Shown piece by piece: positions 17,996-27,233 of a DNA stretch of 64,000 bases. This stretch comes from Stappia indica. Its GTDB lineage: Bacteria; Pseudomonadota; Alphaproteobacteria; Rhizobiales; Stappiaceae. Under the pieces are notes generated by a model. It had not been told where the DNA came from. It ran no database searches and saw only the letters and a program-made list of their open reading frames with translations. Made by a program: the position numbers and the translations under genes. The first letter of the stretch is position 1. Each line of letters opens with the position of its first letter. The stretch is taken from positions 62,001-126,000 of the forward strand of contig NZ_MBQE01000002.1 of assembly GCF_001696535.1 (NCBI RefSeq), given 5' to 3'.

Positions 17996-19984
17996 ATGGC
18001 AGGGTCGCCCGTCGTCGAGCGCCTCGACGAGGACACCTTTCCGAAAATTCTTCTGCGCAATGCCCGTGTCTTTGCCGACCGGCCATCCATGCGCGAGAAG
18101 GATCTCGGAATCTGGCAGACTTGGACCTGGTCGCAGGTGCTGGAGGAAATCCGCAGCTTCGCGATCGGCCTCCAGGACACCGGCTTCAGGCCCGGCGACA
18201 AGATCGCCATCATCGGTGCCAATCGGCCGAGGCTCTACTGGTCGATGGTTGCGGCGCAGTCGCTCGGCGGCGTGCCGGTTCCGCTCTACTCGGACTCCGT
18301 CGCCGAAGAGATGGCGTATGTCCTGGAGCATGCGGAGGTGCGCTTCGCCTGCGTCGAGGACCAGGAGCAGGTCGACAAGCTGCTGTCCATGTCGGAGCAG
18401 CTGCCCAAGCTCGAGCATATCGTCTACGACGATCCGCGGGGCCTGCGCGACTACGACCACACCCGGCTTCATTCCTTCGAGCAGCTGCAGGTGAACGGCC
18501 GCGCCGCTCTCGCCACGGACGGGGCGCGCGAAAAGGCTTGGCTCGCGGGCATCGCCGCGACGAAGGGCGCCGACCTTGCGGTCATGCTCTACACCTCCGG
18601 CACCACCGGACGGCCGAAGGGCGTGATGCTGTCCTTCGACAACCTCGTCATCTCGGCACGCAACGGCAACGCCTTCGACAAGCTGAACGAGACCGAGGAG
18701 ACCATCGCCTATCTGCCGATGGCCTGGATCGGCGACCACGTGTTCTCGCTCGCCCAGGCCTATCTCGCCGGCTATTGCGTCAATTGCCCGGAAAACCTCG
18801 ACACGGTCCTGTCCGACCGGCGCGAGATCGCCCCGACCTATTTCTTCGCCCCGCCGCGTGTCTTCGAGGGTCTTCTGACCCTGATCATGGTCCGGATGGA
18901 AGATGCCGGGCGGCTCAAGAAGAAGATGTTCGACAGCTTCATGGCGCTGGCGCGCCGGGTCGGCGAGCCGATCCTCAACGGCGAGAAGGTGTCGCTGGTC
19001 GACCGGCTGCTCTACCAGCTCGGCGAATTCATGGTCTATGGACCGTTGAAGAACCAGATGGGCTTTACCCGTCTGCGCGTCGGCTACACTGCCGGCGAGG
19101 CGATCGGCCCGGAGATCTTCCGCTTCTACCGCTCGCTCGGCCTCAACCTGAAGCAGCTCTACGGCCAGACGGAAGCTAGCGTCTACATCACCATGCAGCC
19201 GGACGGCGAGATTTTCGGCGACACGGTCGGCATGCCGGCGCCGGACGTCGAGATCAAGATCGCCGAGAACGGCGAGGTGCTCTACCGCTCGCCGGGCGTC
19301 TTCGTCGGCTACTACAAGAACGAGGAAGCCACCCGCACCACCAAGACCGAGGACGGCTGGGTGCTGACGGGCGATGCGGGCTTCATCGCCGACAACGGAC
19401 ATCTCAAGATTATCGACCGTGCCAAGGACGTGGGCAAGCTCACCGACGGCTCGCTGTTCGCGCCGAAATACATCGAGAACAAGCTGAAGTTCTATCCCAA
19501 CGTGAAGGAGGTCGTGGCCTTCGGCGATGGTCGCGATTTCTGCGGCGTCTTCGTCAATATCGACCTGACCGCCGTGGGATCGTGGGCCGAGCGCAACAAC
19601 GTCAACTATGCCTCCTATCAGGAGCTGGCGGCGCATCCGCAGGTCTACGAGATGGTTCGCAGCCATGTCGACGAGGTGAACCGCGATCTTGCGAACGAGC
19701 CGATGATGGCGGGCGCGCAGATCAAGCGCTTCCTGGTTCTGCACAAGGAGCTCGACGCCGACGACGGCGAGCTGACGCGCACGCAGAAGGTCCGCCGCTC
19801 CTTCATCGCCGACCGCTACGCCCCGCTGATCGAGGCGCTCTACGACGGTTCCACCAACAAGCATGTGCGCACCGAGGTCACCTTCGAGGACGGCCGCAAG
19901 GGCGCGATCGAGGCCACCGTCGAGATCCGCGACATGCAGACCTATCCGGCCGCAGGCAGCGGCCTCAGGGAGGCGGCAGAATGA
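17996..19984 (+). CDS. Long-chain acyl-CoA synthetase / AMP-forming ligase
   Basis: This 662-residue enzyme activates a carboxylic acid to its CoA thioester through an acyl-AMP. The P-loop YTSGTTGRPKGVM, the YGQTEAS motif and the hinge TGDAGF with IDRAKD are all present; the extra length and the internal segment KNQMGFTRLRVGYTAGEAIGP match the FadD15-like group of long-chain synthetases. It opens a seven-gene run: its stop overlaps the ATP-binding gene start as ATGA. This gene order, with a synthetase leading a Liv-type importer, is common in alphaproteobacteria and suggests activation of the imported acid. AGGGGAAG lies before the ATG. Confidence 0.92.
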   Translation: MAGSPVVERLDEDTFPKILLRNARVFADRPSMREKDLGIWQTWTWSQVLEEIRSFAIGLQDTGFRPGDKIAIIGANRPRLYWSMVAAQSLGGVPVPLYSDSVAEEMAYVLEHAEVRFACVEDQEQVDKLLSMSEQLPKLEHIVYDDPRGLRDYDHTRLHSFEQLQVNGRAALATDGAREKAWLAGIAATKGADLAVMLYTSGTTGRPKGVMLSFDNLVISARNGNAFDKLNETEETIAYLPMAWIGDHVFSLAQAYLAGYCVNCPENLDTVLSDRREIAPTYFFAPPRVFEGLLTLIMVRMEDAGRLKKKMFDSFMALARRVGEPILNGEKVSLVDRLLYQLGEFMVYGPLKNQMGFTRLRVGYTAGEAIGPEIFRFYRSLGLNLKQLYGQTEASVYITMQPDGEIFGDTVGMPAPDVEIKIAENGEVLYRSPGVFVGYYKNEEATRTTKTEDGWVLTGDAGFIADNGHLKIIDRAKDVGKLTDGSLFAPKYIENKLKFYPNVKEVVAFGDGRDFCGVFVNIDLTAVGSWAERNNVNYASYQELAAHPQVYEMVRSHVDEVNRDLANEPMMAGAQIKRFLVLHKELDADDGELTRTQKVRRSFIADRYAPLIEALYDGSTNKHVRTEVTFEDGRKGAIEATVEIRDMQTYPAAGSGLREAAE

Positions 19985-20802
19985 ACGCCTTTGTCGATCC
20001 CGCCGGCATGGCCGGGCATTCCGGCCTTGCCAAGGGCGAAGTCCTTCTGCGCGTCGACAACGTCTCGTTGTCCTTCGGCGGCGTGAAGGCGATCACCAAC
20101 ATCTCCTTCGATATCCTCAAGGGAGAGGTGAGGGCGATCATCGGGCCGAACGGCGCCGGCAAGACGTCGATGCTCAACGTCATCAACGGCTTCTACCATC
20201 CCCAGGAGGGGACGATCACCTGGCGCGGCCAGGTCCGGCGGAAGATGAAGCCCTACGAGGCGGCAAGCCAGGGCATCGCCCGCACGTTCCAGAACGTGGC
20301 GCTGTTCAAGGGCATGACGACGCTCGACAACATCATGACCGGCCGCGGCCTGAAGATGAACAAGAACTTCTTCTGGCAGTGCCTGCACTGGGGGCCGGCG
20401 CTGAACGAGGAGATCGAGCATCGCCGCAAGGTCGAGGAGATCATCGACTTCCTCGAGATCCAGGCGATCCGCAAGACGCCCGTCGGTCGGCTTCCCTACG
20501 GCCTGCAGAAGCGGGTGGAGCTTGCCCGCGCGCTGGCCATGGAGCCGGAGCTCTTGCTGCTCGACGAGCCGATGGCGGGCATGAACCTCGAGGAGAAGGA
20601 GGACATGAGCCGCTTCATCCTCGACGTGAACCAGCAGTTCGGCACGACGATTGCGCTGATCGAGCACGACATGGGCGTGGTCATGGACCTGTCCGACCGC
20701 GTCGTGGTGCTCGACTACGGCCGCAAGATCGCCGACGGACCTCCTGAGGAGGTGCAGTCGAACCAGGATGTGATCGACGCGTATCTCGGGGTCCCGCACT
20801 AA
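19981..20802 (+). CDS. Branched-chain amino acid type ABC transporter ATP-binding protein (LivG-like)
   Basis: This 273-residue ATPase has Walker A GPNGAGKTS near residue 54, the Q-loop in ARTFQNVALF, and Walker B LLLLDEPMAGMN followed by the switch His in IEHDMG. The signature motif is degenerate: GLQKRVELARALA sits where LSGGQ normally is, which also occurs in LivG members. An insertion of about 25 residues after the Q-loop (GRGLKMNKNFFWQCLHWGP region) is longer than in Escherichia coli LivG. Both flanking junctions overlap (ATGA upstream, TAATG downstream), so it is translated as part of the operon. Confidence 0.9.
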   Translation: MNAFVDPAGMAGHSGLAKGEVLLRVDNVSLSFGGVKAITNISFDILKGEVRAIIGPNGAGKTSMLNVINGFYHPQEGTITWRGQVRRKMKPYEAASQGIARTFQNVALFKGMTTLDNIMTGRGLKMNKNFFWQCLHWGPALNEEIEHRRKVEEIIDFLEIQAIRKTPVGRLPYGLQKRVELARALAMEPELLLLDEPMAGMNLEEKEDMSRFILDVNQQFGTTIALIEHDMGVVMDLSDRVVVLDYGRKIADGPPEEVQSNQDVIDAYLGVPH

Positions 20803-21761
20803 TGGACATGCTCTACAACATCCTCATCGACCCCTTCGTGCAGATGGTCGACGCGCCGGACTTCCTGATCCAGGTGGTCTGGGAAGGCTTCGTCGCCGGC
20901 GTGCTCTACGCCCTGATCGCGCTCGGTTTCGTGCTGATCTACAAGGCGTCGGGCGTCTTCAACTTCGCCCAGGGCATCATGGTCGTGTTCGCCGGCCTGT
21001 CTCTGGTCGGCCTGCACGAGAAGGGAGTGCCGGCCTGGCTGGCGCTGATCCTGGCGATCGCCATCATGGCGATCCTCGCCGTGTGCATCGAGAAGTTCGT
21101 CATGCGGCCGCTGGTCGGCCAGCCGGACATCATCCTGCTGATGGCGACCATCGGCATGACCTATTTCCTGATCGGCCTCGGCGAAGTGATCTTCGGCGGC
21201 GAGCCGAAGCAGATGATCACCTCCGAACTCGGCCTGCCGACCGGCTCGACAGCCTTCGAGATGGGCGAGCGCGGCCTGGTGATCCTCCAGCACATCGACA
21301 TCGCGGCGGCGGTCATCGCGCTCTTGATGGTCGGCGGGCTTGCGGTCTTCTTCAACCGCACCCGCATCGGCCGCGCCCTTCGCGCGGTGGCCGACGACCA
21401 TACGGCCGCCCTGTCGGTGGGCATCTCGCTCAACCAGATCTGGGCCATCGTCTGGTTCGCCGCCGGCATCGTCGCGCTGGCCACCGGCATCATGTGGGGC
21501 GCACGTTCGGACGTGTCCTTCGCACTGGAGATCGTGGCGCTGAAGGCGCTGCCGGTGCTGATCCTCGGCGGCTTCACCTCCATCCCGGGCGCCATCATCG
21601 GCGGGCTGATCATCGGCATCGGCGAGAAGGTCGGCGAGATCTACTGGGGCGGCCTCGTGGGAGGCGGCATCGAAAGCTGGCTTGCCTATGTCATCGCGCT
21701 GATCTTCCTGCTGTTCCGTCCGCAGGGCCTGTTCGGCGAAAAGATCATCGAGCGGATTTGA
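20802..21761 (+). CDS. Branched-chain amino acid type ABC transporter permease (LivH-like)
   Basis: This 319-residue membrane protein has about eight hydrophobic segments. Family features include GLVYALIALG-like GVLYALIALGFVLIYKASG near the start, NRTRIGRALRAVADD in the cytosolic loop and KALPVLILGGFTSIPGAIIGGLIIG near the end. It pairs with the LivM-like permease to form the membrane channel. Its ATG shares a base with the stop of the ATPase gene. Confidence 0.93.
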   Translation: MDMLYNILIDPFVQMVDAPDFLIQVVWEGFVAGVLYALIALGFVLIYKASGVFNFAQGIMVVFAGLSLVGLHEKGVPAWLALILAIAIMAILAVCIEKFVMRPLVGQPDIILLMATIGMTYFLIGLGEVIFGGEPKQMITSELGLPTGSTAFEMGERGLVILQHIDIAAAVIALLMVGGLAVFFNRTRIGRALRAVADDHTAALSVGISLNQIWAIVWFAAGIVALATGIMWGARSDVSFALEIVALKALPVLILGGFTSIPGAIIGGLIIGIGEKVGEIYWGGLVGGGIESWLAYVIALIFLLFRPQGLFGEKIIERI

Positions 21762-21773
21762 GGGAAGCCAGCC

Positions 21774-22850
21774 ATGTTCTATCGTGAAGCCGGCCAGTAC
21801 AAGACGACCTATGCCGCCGACCAGCAGATCTTCCCGATCCGCCAGGACCGCATCGGCATTGCCGTCATTCTCGTGGTCGCCCTCCTGCTGCCGCTGGTGG
21901 CGAGCGATTTCACGCTCTCGGCCATCGCCATTCCCTTCCTGGTCCTGGCGCTCGCCACGATCGGCCTCAACATCCTGACGGGCTATGCCGGCCAGCTCTC
22001 GCTGGGCACCGGCGCCTTCATGGGGGTGGGCGCCTACAGCTGCTACAAGCTGGTGACGATCTTCCCGGACGTGAATGTCATCGTCCACATCCTGCTGTCC
22101 GGTGTCTTCGCCGCGGCCGCGGGCGTGGTCTTCGGCCTGCCGTCGCTGCGCATCAAGGGCCTGTACCTTGCCGTGACGACGCTTGCCGCGCAGTTCTTCC
22201 TCGAGTGGTGCTTCATCCGCATCCCGTGGCTGTACAACTACAACTCGTCGGGCGCGATCGAGGTGCCCGGCCGCGAGGTGTTCGGCACGCTGATCACCGG
22301 TCCTGCCGCCAGCGGCACGGCGCGCTACTACGTGGTGCTGGCCATCGTCGTGGTGATGACCCTGCTCATCAAGAACGTGATCCGCGGCCGCATCGGCCGG
22401 CAGTGGATGATGATCCGCGACATGGACATCGCCGCCGAGCTGATGGGCGTTCGTCCGCTCATCGCCAAGCTGTCGGCCTTCGCCGTGTCGTCCTATGTCT
22501 GCGGCGTCGCCGGTGCGATGTTCGTGTTCTTCTATCTCGGCGCCTCGGAGCCGGCGGTGTTCTCGATCACCTTGTCGTTCCAGGTGCTGTTCATGGCGAT
22601 CATCGGCGGCCTCGGCTCGCTGGTTGGGTCGTTCTTCGGCGCGGCGTTCATCTGGATCCTTCCGATCCTGCTGCGCGTCGGCCTGCCGGCTCTCGGTGTC
22701 GATGTCGCCGCCGAGACCGTGTTCCAGGTCGCGCAGATGGTCATCGGCGCGCTCATCATCTTCTTCCTGATCGTCGAACCGCACGGGCTGGCCCGGCTGT
22801 GGGCGATCGGCAAGGAGAAGCTCAGGGTCTGGCCGTTCCCTTACGCGTGA
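21774..22850 (+). CDS. Branched-chain amino acid type ABC transporter permease (LivM-like)
   Basis: This 358-residue membrane protein shows the LivM pattern: GLNILTGYAGQLSLGTGAFMGVGAY, then LPSLRIKGLYLAVTTLAAQF, the cytosolic MIRDMDIAAELMGV loop, and IIGGLGSLVGSFFGAAFIWILP. An unusually long soluble N-terminus (about 30 residues) precedes the first helix. It lies 12 bp after the LivH-like gene, with the binding-protein gene next. Confidence 0.93.
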   Translation: MFYREAGQYKTTYAADQQIFPIRQDRIGIAVILVVALLLPLVASDFTLSAIAIPFLVLALATIGLNILTGYAGQLSLGTGAFMGVGAYSCYKLVTIFPDVNVIVHILLSGVFAAAAGVVFGLPSLRIKGLYLAVTTLAAQFFLEWCFIRIPWLYNYNSSGAIEVPGREVFGTLITGPAASGTARYYVVLAIVVVMTLLIKNVIRGRIGRQWMMIRDMDIAAELMGVRPLIAKLSAFAVSSYVCGVAGAMFVFFYLGASEPAVFSITLSFQVLFMAIIGGLGSLVGSFFGAAFIWILPILLRVGLPALGVDVAAETVFQVAQMVIGALIIFFLIVEPHGLARLWAIGKEKLRVWPFPYA

Positions 22851-22974
22851 TCGGGGAGGATCCGCGAAGGAGGGGGCCACCCTCAGGCATGCCATCGGGG
22901 CGCGAGCCGGACCCGGTCCAAATGGCGAGGCTCCACTGCAAGGCCCCCCAAGGGGCACGTATGGGAGGAAAGAC

Positions 22975-24297
22975 ATGCGAATGAGAACTCTCCTGGCGGG
23001 ATCGGTCCTGATGGGCCTGGCGGCGTCCTTCGCCGCCCCGGCCGTCGCCGAGGATTCCGTCTACATCCAGCTGCCGACCTACCGGACCGGCCCCTATGCC
23101 GGCTCGGGCATCCACATCGCCAACGGCATGTCCGACTACCTGGCGATGATCAACGAGCGCGACGGCGGCGTGAACGGCGTCAAGATCGCCTTCGACGAAT
23201 GCGAGACCGGCTACGACACGCAGAAGGGCGTGGAGTGCTACGAGCAGGCCAAGGCGAAGAACACGCTGGTGTTCAACCCGTGGTCGACGGGCATTACCCT
23301 GCAGGTGATCCCCAAGTCGTCGGTCGACAAGATCCCGGTCCTGTCGATGGCCTATGGCCTGTCCGCCGCGGCCGATGGCAACACCTTCCCGTGGGTGTTC
23401 AATCCGCCGGACACGTACTGGGACGGCCTGTCGGCCATCATCAAGTATATCGGCGAGCAGGAAGGGGGCATGGAAGGCCTCAAGGGCAAGAAGATCGGCT
23501 ACATCTTCCTTGACGCCGGCTACGGCCGCGAGCCGATCCCGCTGCTCGACAATCTCGCCCAGAAGTACGGCTTCGAAGTGCTCCAGTACCCGGTTCCGGG
23601 CAAGGAGATGCAGAACCAGTCCTCGCAGTGGCTGTCCATCCGCCGCGACCGTCCCGACTATGTCGTGATGTGGGGCTGGGGCGCCATGAACCCGACCGCC
23701 ATCAAGGAAGCCGTGAAGAACCGCTTCGACATGTCGAAGTTCATCGGCGTGTGGTGGGCCGGCGGCGACGAGGACGCACGGGCCGGCGGCACGGGCGCCA
23801 AGGGCTACAAGTCCGTCAGCTTCAACAATGTTGGTGCCGACTATCCGGCGCTGCAGGACATCAAGAAGCTTGTCGTCGATGCGGGCAAGTCGGGTACTCC
23901 GGCAAGCACGGTCGGTGAGAACCTCTACAACCGCGGCGTCGTCAACGCGGTCTACATGGTCGAAGCGATCCGCATCGCCCAGGAGATGACGGGCAAGAAG
24001 GTGATCAACGCCGAGGACATGCGCGTCGGCCTCGAGAACCTGAAGATCGACGAGGCCCGTCTGGAGGCCATCGGCCTGAAGGGCATGATCGCGCCGATCG
24101 AGATCACCTGCGCCAACCACTCCGGTCACCATCCGCTGTTCATCCAGGAATGGGATGGCGAGAAGTGGACCCCGGCGACCGACTGGTTCTCGCCGATGAC
24201 CGAAGAGGTCACGCCGATCCTGATGCAGGCCTCGAAGGACTACGCGACGTCGAACGCCCCGTGGCCGACCCGCGCGGACGCCTGCCCGGCCAACTGA
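22975..24297 (+). CDS. ABC transporter substrate-binding protein, branched-chain amino acid / organic acid family
   Basis: This 440-residue protein has a signal peptide (LLAGSVLMGLAASFAAPAVA) and a type I periplasmic-binding fold. Motifs such as LPTYRTGPYAGSGIHIANGMSDY, VNGVKIAFDECETGYDTQKGVECYEQ and DYVVMWGWGAMNPTAIKEA are typical of the subgroup found next to acyl-CoA ligases. These are often assigned to aromatic or fatty acids rather than amino acids; the ligand here is unknown. GGGAGGAAAG precedes the ATG. A hairpin follows the stop before the second ATPase gene. Confidence 0.92.
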   Translation: MRMRTLLAGSVLMGLAASFAAPAVAEDSVYIQLPTYRTGPYAGSGIHIANGMSDYLAMINERDGGVNGVKIAFDECETGYDTQKGVECYEQAKAKNTLVFNPWSTGITLQVIPKSSVDKIPVLSMAYGLSAAADGNTFPWVFNPPDTYWDGLSAIIKYIGEQEGGMEGLKGKKIGYIFLDAGYGREPIPLLDNLAQKYGFEVLQYPVPGKEMQNQSSQWLSIRRDRPDYVVMWGWGAMNPTAIKEAVKNRFDMSKFIGVWWAGGDEDARAGGTGAKGYKSVSFNNVGADYPALQDIKKLVVDAGKSGTPASTVGENLYNRGVVNAVYMVEAIRIAQEMTGKKVINAEDMRVGLENLKIDEARLEAIGLKGMIAPIEITCANHSGHHPLFIQEWDGEKWTPATDWFSPMTEEVTPILMQASKDYATSNAPWPTRADACPAN

Positions 24298-24319
24298 GCC
24301 AGGCGTTTCCACGACACCT

Positions 24320-24346
24320 CCGGTCCGCGGCGAGGCTGCGGACCGG
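24320..24346 (+). other. Intergenic hairpin between binding-protein and second ATPase genes
   Basis: A perfect 9-bp stem (CCGGTCCGC / GCGGACCGG) with a 9-base loop lies 22 bp after the binding-protein stop and has no T-run. Such structures often stabilise the upstream part of an operon mRNA, or reduce read-through, so that binding protein is made in excess. That role is inferred from position. Confidence 0.6.
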
Positions 24347-24417
24347 CACCAGATCCGCCGGCCCGCAGCCTTGCCGCCCGGGCCGGCCCGCCCAACGCCT
24401 AGCGCCGGAAGACTGAC

Positions 24418-25254
24418 ATGGACGCCAATGCACGGCAGACCGAGACGTCCGCTTCGACCATCCTCGCGGTGAACAACATCGAGGTGATCTACAACCACGT
24501 CATCCTGGTGCTGAAGGGCGTTTCGTTGACCGTGCCGGAAGGCGGCATCGTCGCCCTGCTGGGCGCCAACGGCGCCGGCAAGACCACGACGCTGAAGGCC
24601 GTGTCGAACCTGCTGCAGGCCGAGCGCGGCGACGTCACCAAGGGCAACATCGTCTTCAAGGGCGAGCAGGTGCAGGCGCTGTCGCCGAGCGACCTGGTGC
24701 GCCGCGGCTGCATCCAGGTCATGGAAGGCCGCCATTGCTTCGGCCACCTGACCATCGAAGAGAACCTTTTGACCGGCGCCTTCACCCGGCGCGACGGCGA
24801 TGCGGCCGTCAAGGCCAGCCTCGAGAAGGTCTACGCCTATTTCCCGCGCCTGCGCGAGCGGCGCAACAGCCAGGCCGGCTACACGTCCGGCGGCGAGCAG
24901 CAGATGTGCGCCATCGGCCGCGCGTTGATGAGCAAGCCGAACATGATCCTGCTCGACGAGCCGTCCATGGGCCTTGCCCCGCAGCTGGTCGAGGAGATCT
25001 TCGAGATCGTCAAGGAGCTCAACGAGAAGGAGGGCGTGTCCTTCCTGCTTGCCGAGCAGAACACCAACGTCGCCCTGCGCTACGCCACCTACGGCTACAT
25101 CATGGAGTCGGGACGCATCGTGCTCGACGGCGCCGCCAAGGCGCTGCGCGAGAACGAGGACGTCAAGGAATTCTACCTCGGCGTCGGCGGCGAGGGGCGC
25201 AAGTCGTTCCGCAATGTGAAGCACTACAAGCGCCGCAAGCGCTGGCTCGCCTGA
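24418..25254 (+). CDS. Branched-chain amino acid type ABC transporter ATP-binding protein (LivF-like)
   Basis: This 278-residue ATPase has Walker A GANGAGKTTT near residue 49, the signature YTSGGEQQMCAIGRALM and Walker B MILLDEPSMGLAPQLVEEIF. It is longer at the C-terminus than classic LivF because of a basic tail (FRNVKHYKRRKRWLA), common in the subgroup that travels with acyl-CoA ligases. It completes the importer with the LivG-, LivH- and LivM-like proteins. Confidence 0.92.
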   Translation: MDANARQTETSASTILAVNNIEVIYNHVILVLKGVSLTVPEGGIVALLGANGAGKTTTLKAVSNLLQAERGDVTKGNIVFKGEQVQALSPSDLVRRGCIQVMEGRHCFGHLTIEENLLTGAFTRRDGDAAVKASLEKVYAYFPRLRERRNSQAGYTSGGEQQMCAIGRALMSKPNMILLDEPSMGLAPQLVEEIFEIVKELNEKEGVSFLLAEQNTNVALRYATYGYIMESGRIVLDGAAKALRENEDVKEFYLGVGGEGRKSFRNVKHYKRRKRWLA

Positions 25255-25366
25255 GCCGGCGGCCCGTCCAGTCGAAGCAGCAGACCCGCGCAGGGCAGGG
25301 ACCCCGGCGCGGGAGACGCGGAAGGTGCACCCTTCCGCCAAGCCAAGAAGCCACGAGGAGCGCGTC

Positions 25367-26608
25367 ATGAGCGCAGAGCATTTCGACACCCTGGAGACCC
25401 GCGAGCCGGGCGAACGGGACGCCGACCTCTTCGCGCGGCTTCCCGGCCATGTGGCCGAGGCGATGGCAAAGGCGCCCGGCTGGGCTCGCCACCTGGAAGG
25501 CTGCGACGCGGCCTCGCTCGTCGACCGGGCAGCGCTCGCCCGCCTGCCGGTGCTGCGCAAGCCGGACCTGATGGCGGCGCAGGCGCAGACGCCGCCCTTC
25601 GGCGGATTCGCCACCGCGCCGCTGTCGGCCATGGGCCGCATCTTCATGTCGCCCGGCCCGATCTGGGAGCCGCAGGGCGGCGAGGTCGATCCCTGGTCGG
25701 CCGCACGCGCCTTCTTCGCCGCCGGCTTTCGGGCAGGAGACATCGTCCATAATGCGCTGTCCTATCACCTGACGCCGGGCGGCTTCATTCTCGACCACGG
25801 CGCGCGGGCCCTCGGCTGCGCGGTGTTTCCCGCCGGCGTCGGCAATACTGAGATGCAGCTCGAGGCGATCGCCACCCTGCGCCCGACCGGCTATGCCGGC
25901 ACGCCCGACTATCTGAAGATCCTTCTGGACAAGGCCGCGGAACTCGGTCGCGATACCTCCTCGCTGCGGCGGGGGCTGGTCTCCGGCGGTGCGCTGTTCC
26001 CGAGCCTGCGGGCGGAGTACCGGGAGCGCGGCATCGAGGTGCTGCAGGCCTATGCGACGGCCGATGCCGGCGTCATCGCCTACGAGGCGGCGGCGGACCA
26101 GGGCATGATCGTCAACGAGGACGTGATCGTCGAGATCGTACGTCCGGGCTCGAACGTGCCGGTGCCGGAGGGCGAGGTCGGCGAGGTCGTCGTCACCAAC
26201 TTCAACCGCGCCTATCCGTTGATCCGCTTCGGCACGGGCGATCTCTCGGCCGTGCTGCCGGGCCGCTCTCCCTGCGGGCGCACCAACATGCGGCTCAAGG
26301 GCTGGATGGGCCGCGCCGACCAGCGCACCAAGATCAAGGGCATGTTCGTCGATCCGAAGCAGATCTCCGAGCTGCTCGGCCGCCATCCGGAAATCACCCG
26401 CGCCCGGCTCATCGTCGAGCGGCAGGCGGAACAGGATGTGATGCGCCTGGCCTATGAGGCGGAGGCGCATGGCGACGGGCTCGACCAGGCGATTTCCGCG
26501 ACCTTGCGCGAGGTCACCAAGCTCTCCGGCCGTGTCGAGCGGGTGTCGCCGGGTGCCCTGCCGAACGACGGCAAGGTGATCGCCGACGAGCGCAATTACG
26601 AAGCCTGA
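25367..26608 (+). CDS. Phenylacetate-CoA ligase family protein (PaaK-like, AMP-forming)
   Basis: This 413-residue protein resembles PaaK-type ligases: LARLPVLRKPDLMAAQ at the N-terminus, the core segment YAGTPDYLKILLDKAAELG, LVSGGALFPSLRAEYRERGIEVLQAYATAD, and the C-terminal GRADQRTKIKGMFVDPKQI. The YxSGTTG-like P-loop is weak, with PPFGGFATAPL in its place, a known variation in this subgroup. It probably makes a CoA ester from the acid imported by the adjacent transporter. GAGGAG lies before the ATG at 25367, favouring it over an upstream in-frame start. It closes the operon. Confidence 0.88.
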   Translation: MSAEHFDTLETREPGERDADLFARLPGHVAEAMAKAPGWARHLEGCDAASLVDRAALARLPVLRKPDLMAAQAQTPPFGGFATAPLSAMGRIFMSPGPIWEPQGGEVDPWSAARAFFAAGFRAGDIVHNALSYHLTPGGFILDHGARALGCAVFPAGVGNTEMQLEAIATLRPTGYAGTPDYLKILLDKAAELGRDTSSLRRGLVSGGALFPSLRAEYRERGIEVLQAYATADAGVIAYEAAADQGMIVNEDVIVEIVRPGSNVPVPEGEVGEVVVTNFNRAYPLIRFGTGDLSAVLPGRSPCGRTNMRLKGWMGRADQRTKIKGMFVDPKQISELLGRHPEITRARLIVERQAEQDVMRLAYEAEAHGDGLDQAISATLREVTKLSGRVERVSPGALPNDGKVIADERNYEA

Positions 26609-26758
26609 GGACGCGTCTGCGACGGCAGCCGGCGGTGGGCAGCGATGTCCTCGCCCCTTGCGCAGTTGCAACGCCCTGGCCTATGCAAGGGGACCCCGGT
26701 TGCACGGGACCCGATGGCGATGGCCGGCGGACGGCCTCAGGTGCGGACGAGCGATACC

Positions 26759-27211
26759 ATGCAGGATGAAGCGGAGAAGGCTGTCGACGGCGCTTTCGTG
26801 TTGCTGGTCGAGGACGATCCGGACGACGTCACCATCATCCGCCAGTCGCTGAAGGCCTCCAGCGTGCCCGTGCACCTCGAGGTTGCCTCCGACGGTGCCG
26901 AAGCGCTCGACCATCTCAACCGCGCGGTGGCCGCCGGATCCCCGGCGCCGGATCTGATCCTGCTCGACCTCAATCTGCCGGTGATGACGGGAACGGAGTT
27001 TCTGGCCAAGCTGCGCCAGCACGCCCGCCTCAGCGCGGTGCCGGTGTGCGTCTTCACCACCGCCGACGACCCGGTGACCATCCGCCGCGCCTATGCGGCC
27101 GGCGCCAATGCCGTGGTGACCAAGGCCGACAGCCTTGCCGGCATGAGCGAGGTCCTCCACACCATCGTCGAGTTCTGGTTCCGCGTCGCCGAGCGCTATC
27201 GCGGCGAGTGA
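26759..27211 (+). CDS. Stand-alone receiver domain protein, Rcp1-like
   Basis: This 150-residue protein is a single receiver domain: acidic pair LLVEDDPDD, phosphoacceptor in LILLDLNLPVMTG, Thr in VFTTADDP and Lys in VVTKADS. The EDDPDD motif is characteristic of Rcp1-type receivers that work with phytochrome-like or hybrid kinases through protein contacts. No output domain follows. The ribosome binding site is weak; an upstream in-frame ATG at 26714 is an alternative start. It faces another single-domain receiver gene with 22 bp between stops. Confidence 0.87.
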   Translation: MQDEAEKAVDGAFVLLVEDDPDDVTIIRQSLKASSVPVHLEVASDGAEALDHLNRAVAAGSPAPDLILLDLNLPVMTGTEFLAKLRQHARLSAVPVCVFTTADDPVTIRRAYAAGANAVVTKADSLAGMSEVLHTIVEFWFRVAERYRGE

Positions 27212-27233
27212 TCCCGTCCGCGCGGCCGTCAGC

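Noticed and set aside
16186..19179. A 997-codon plus-strand frame over the histidine kinase and acyl-CoA synthetase
   Set aside because: It crosses two real genes in wrong frames and shows no protein-family motifs.
20496..20560. A loss of the ABC signature in the LivG-like ATPase (GLQKRVELA in place of LSGGQ)
   Set aside because: Degenerate signatures are common in LivG-type ATPases, and all other motifs are intact, so it is not evidence of a dead gene.
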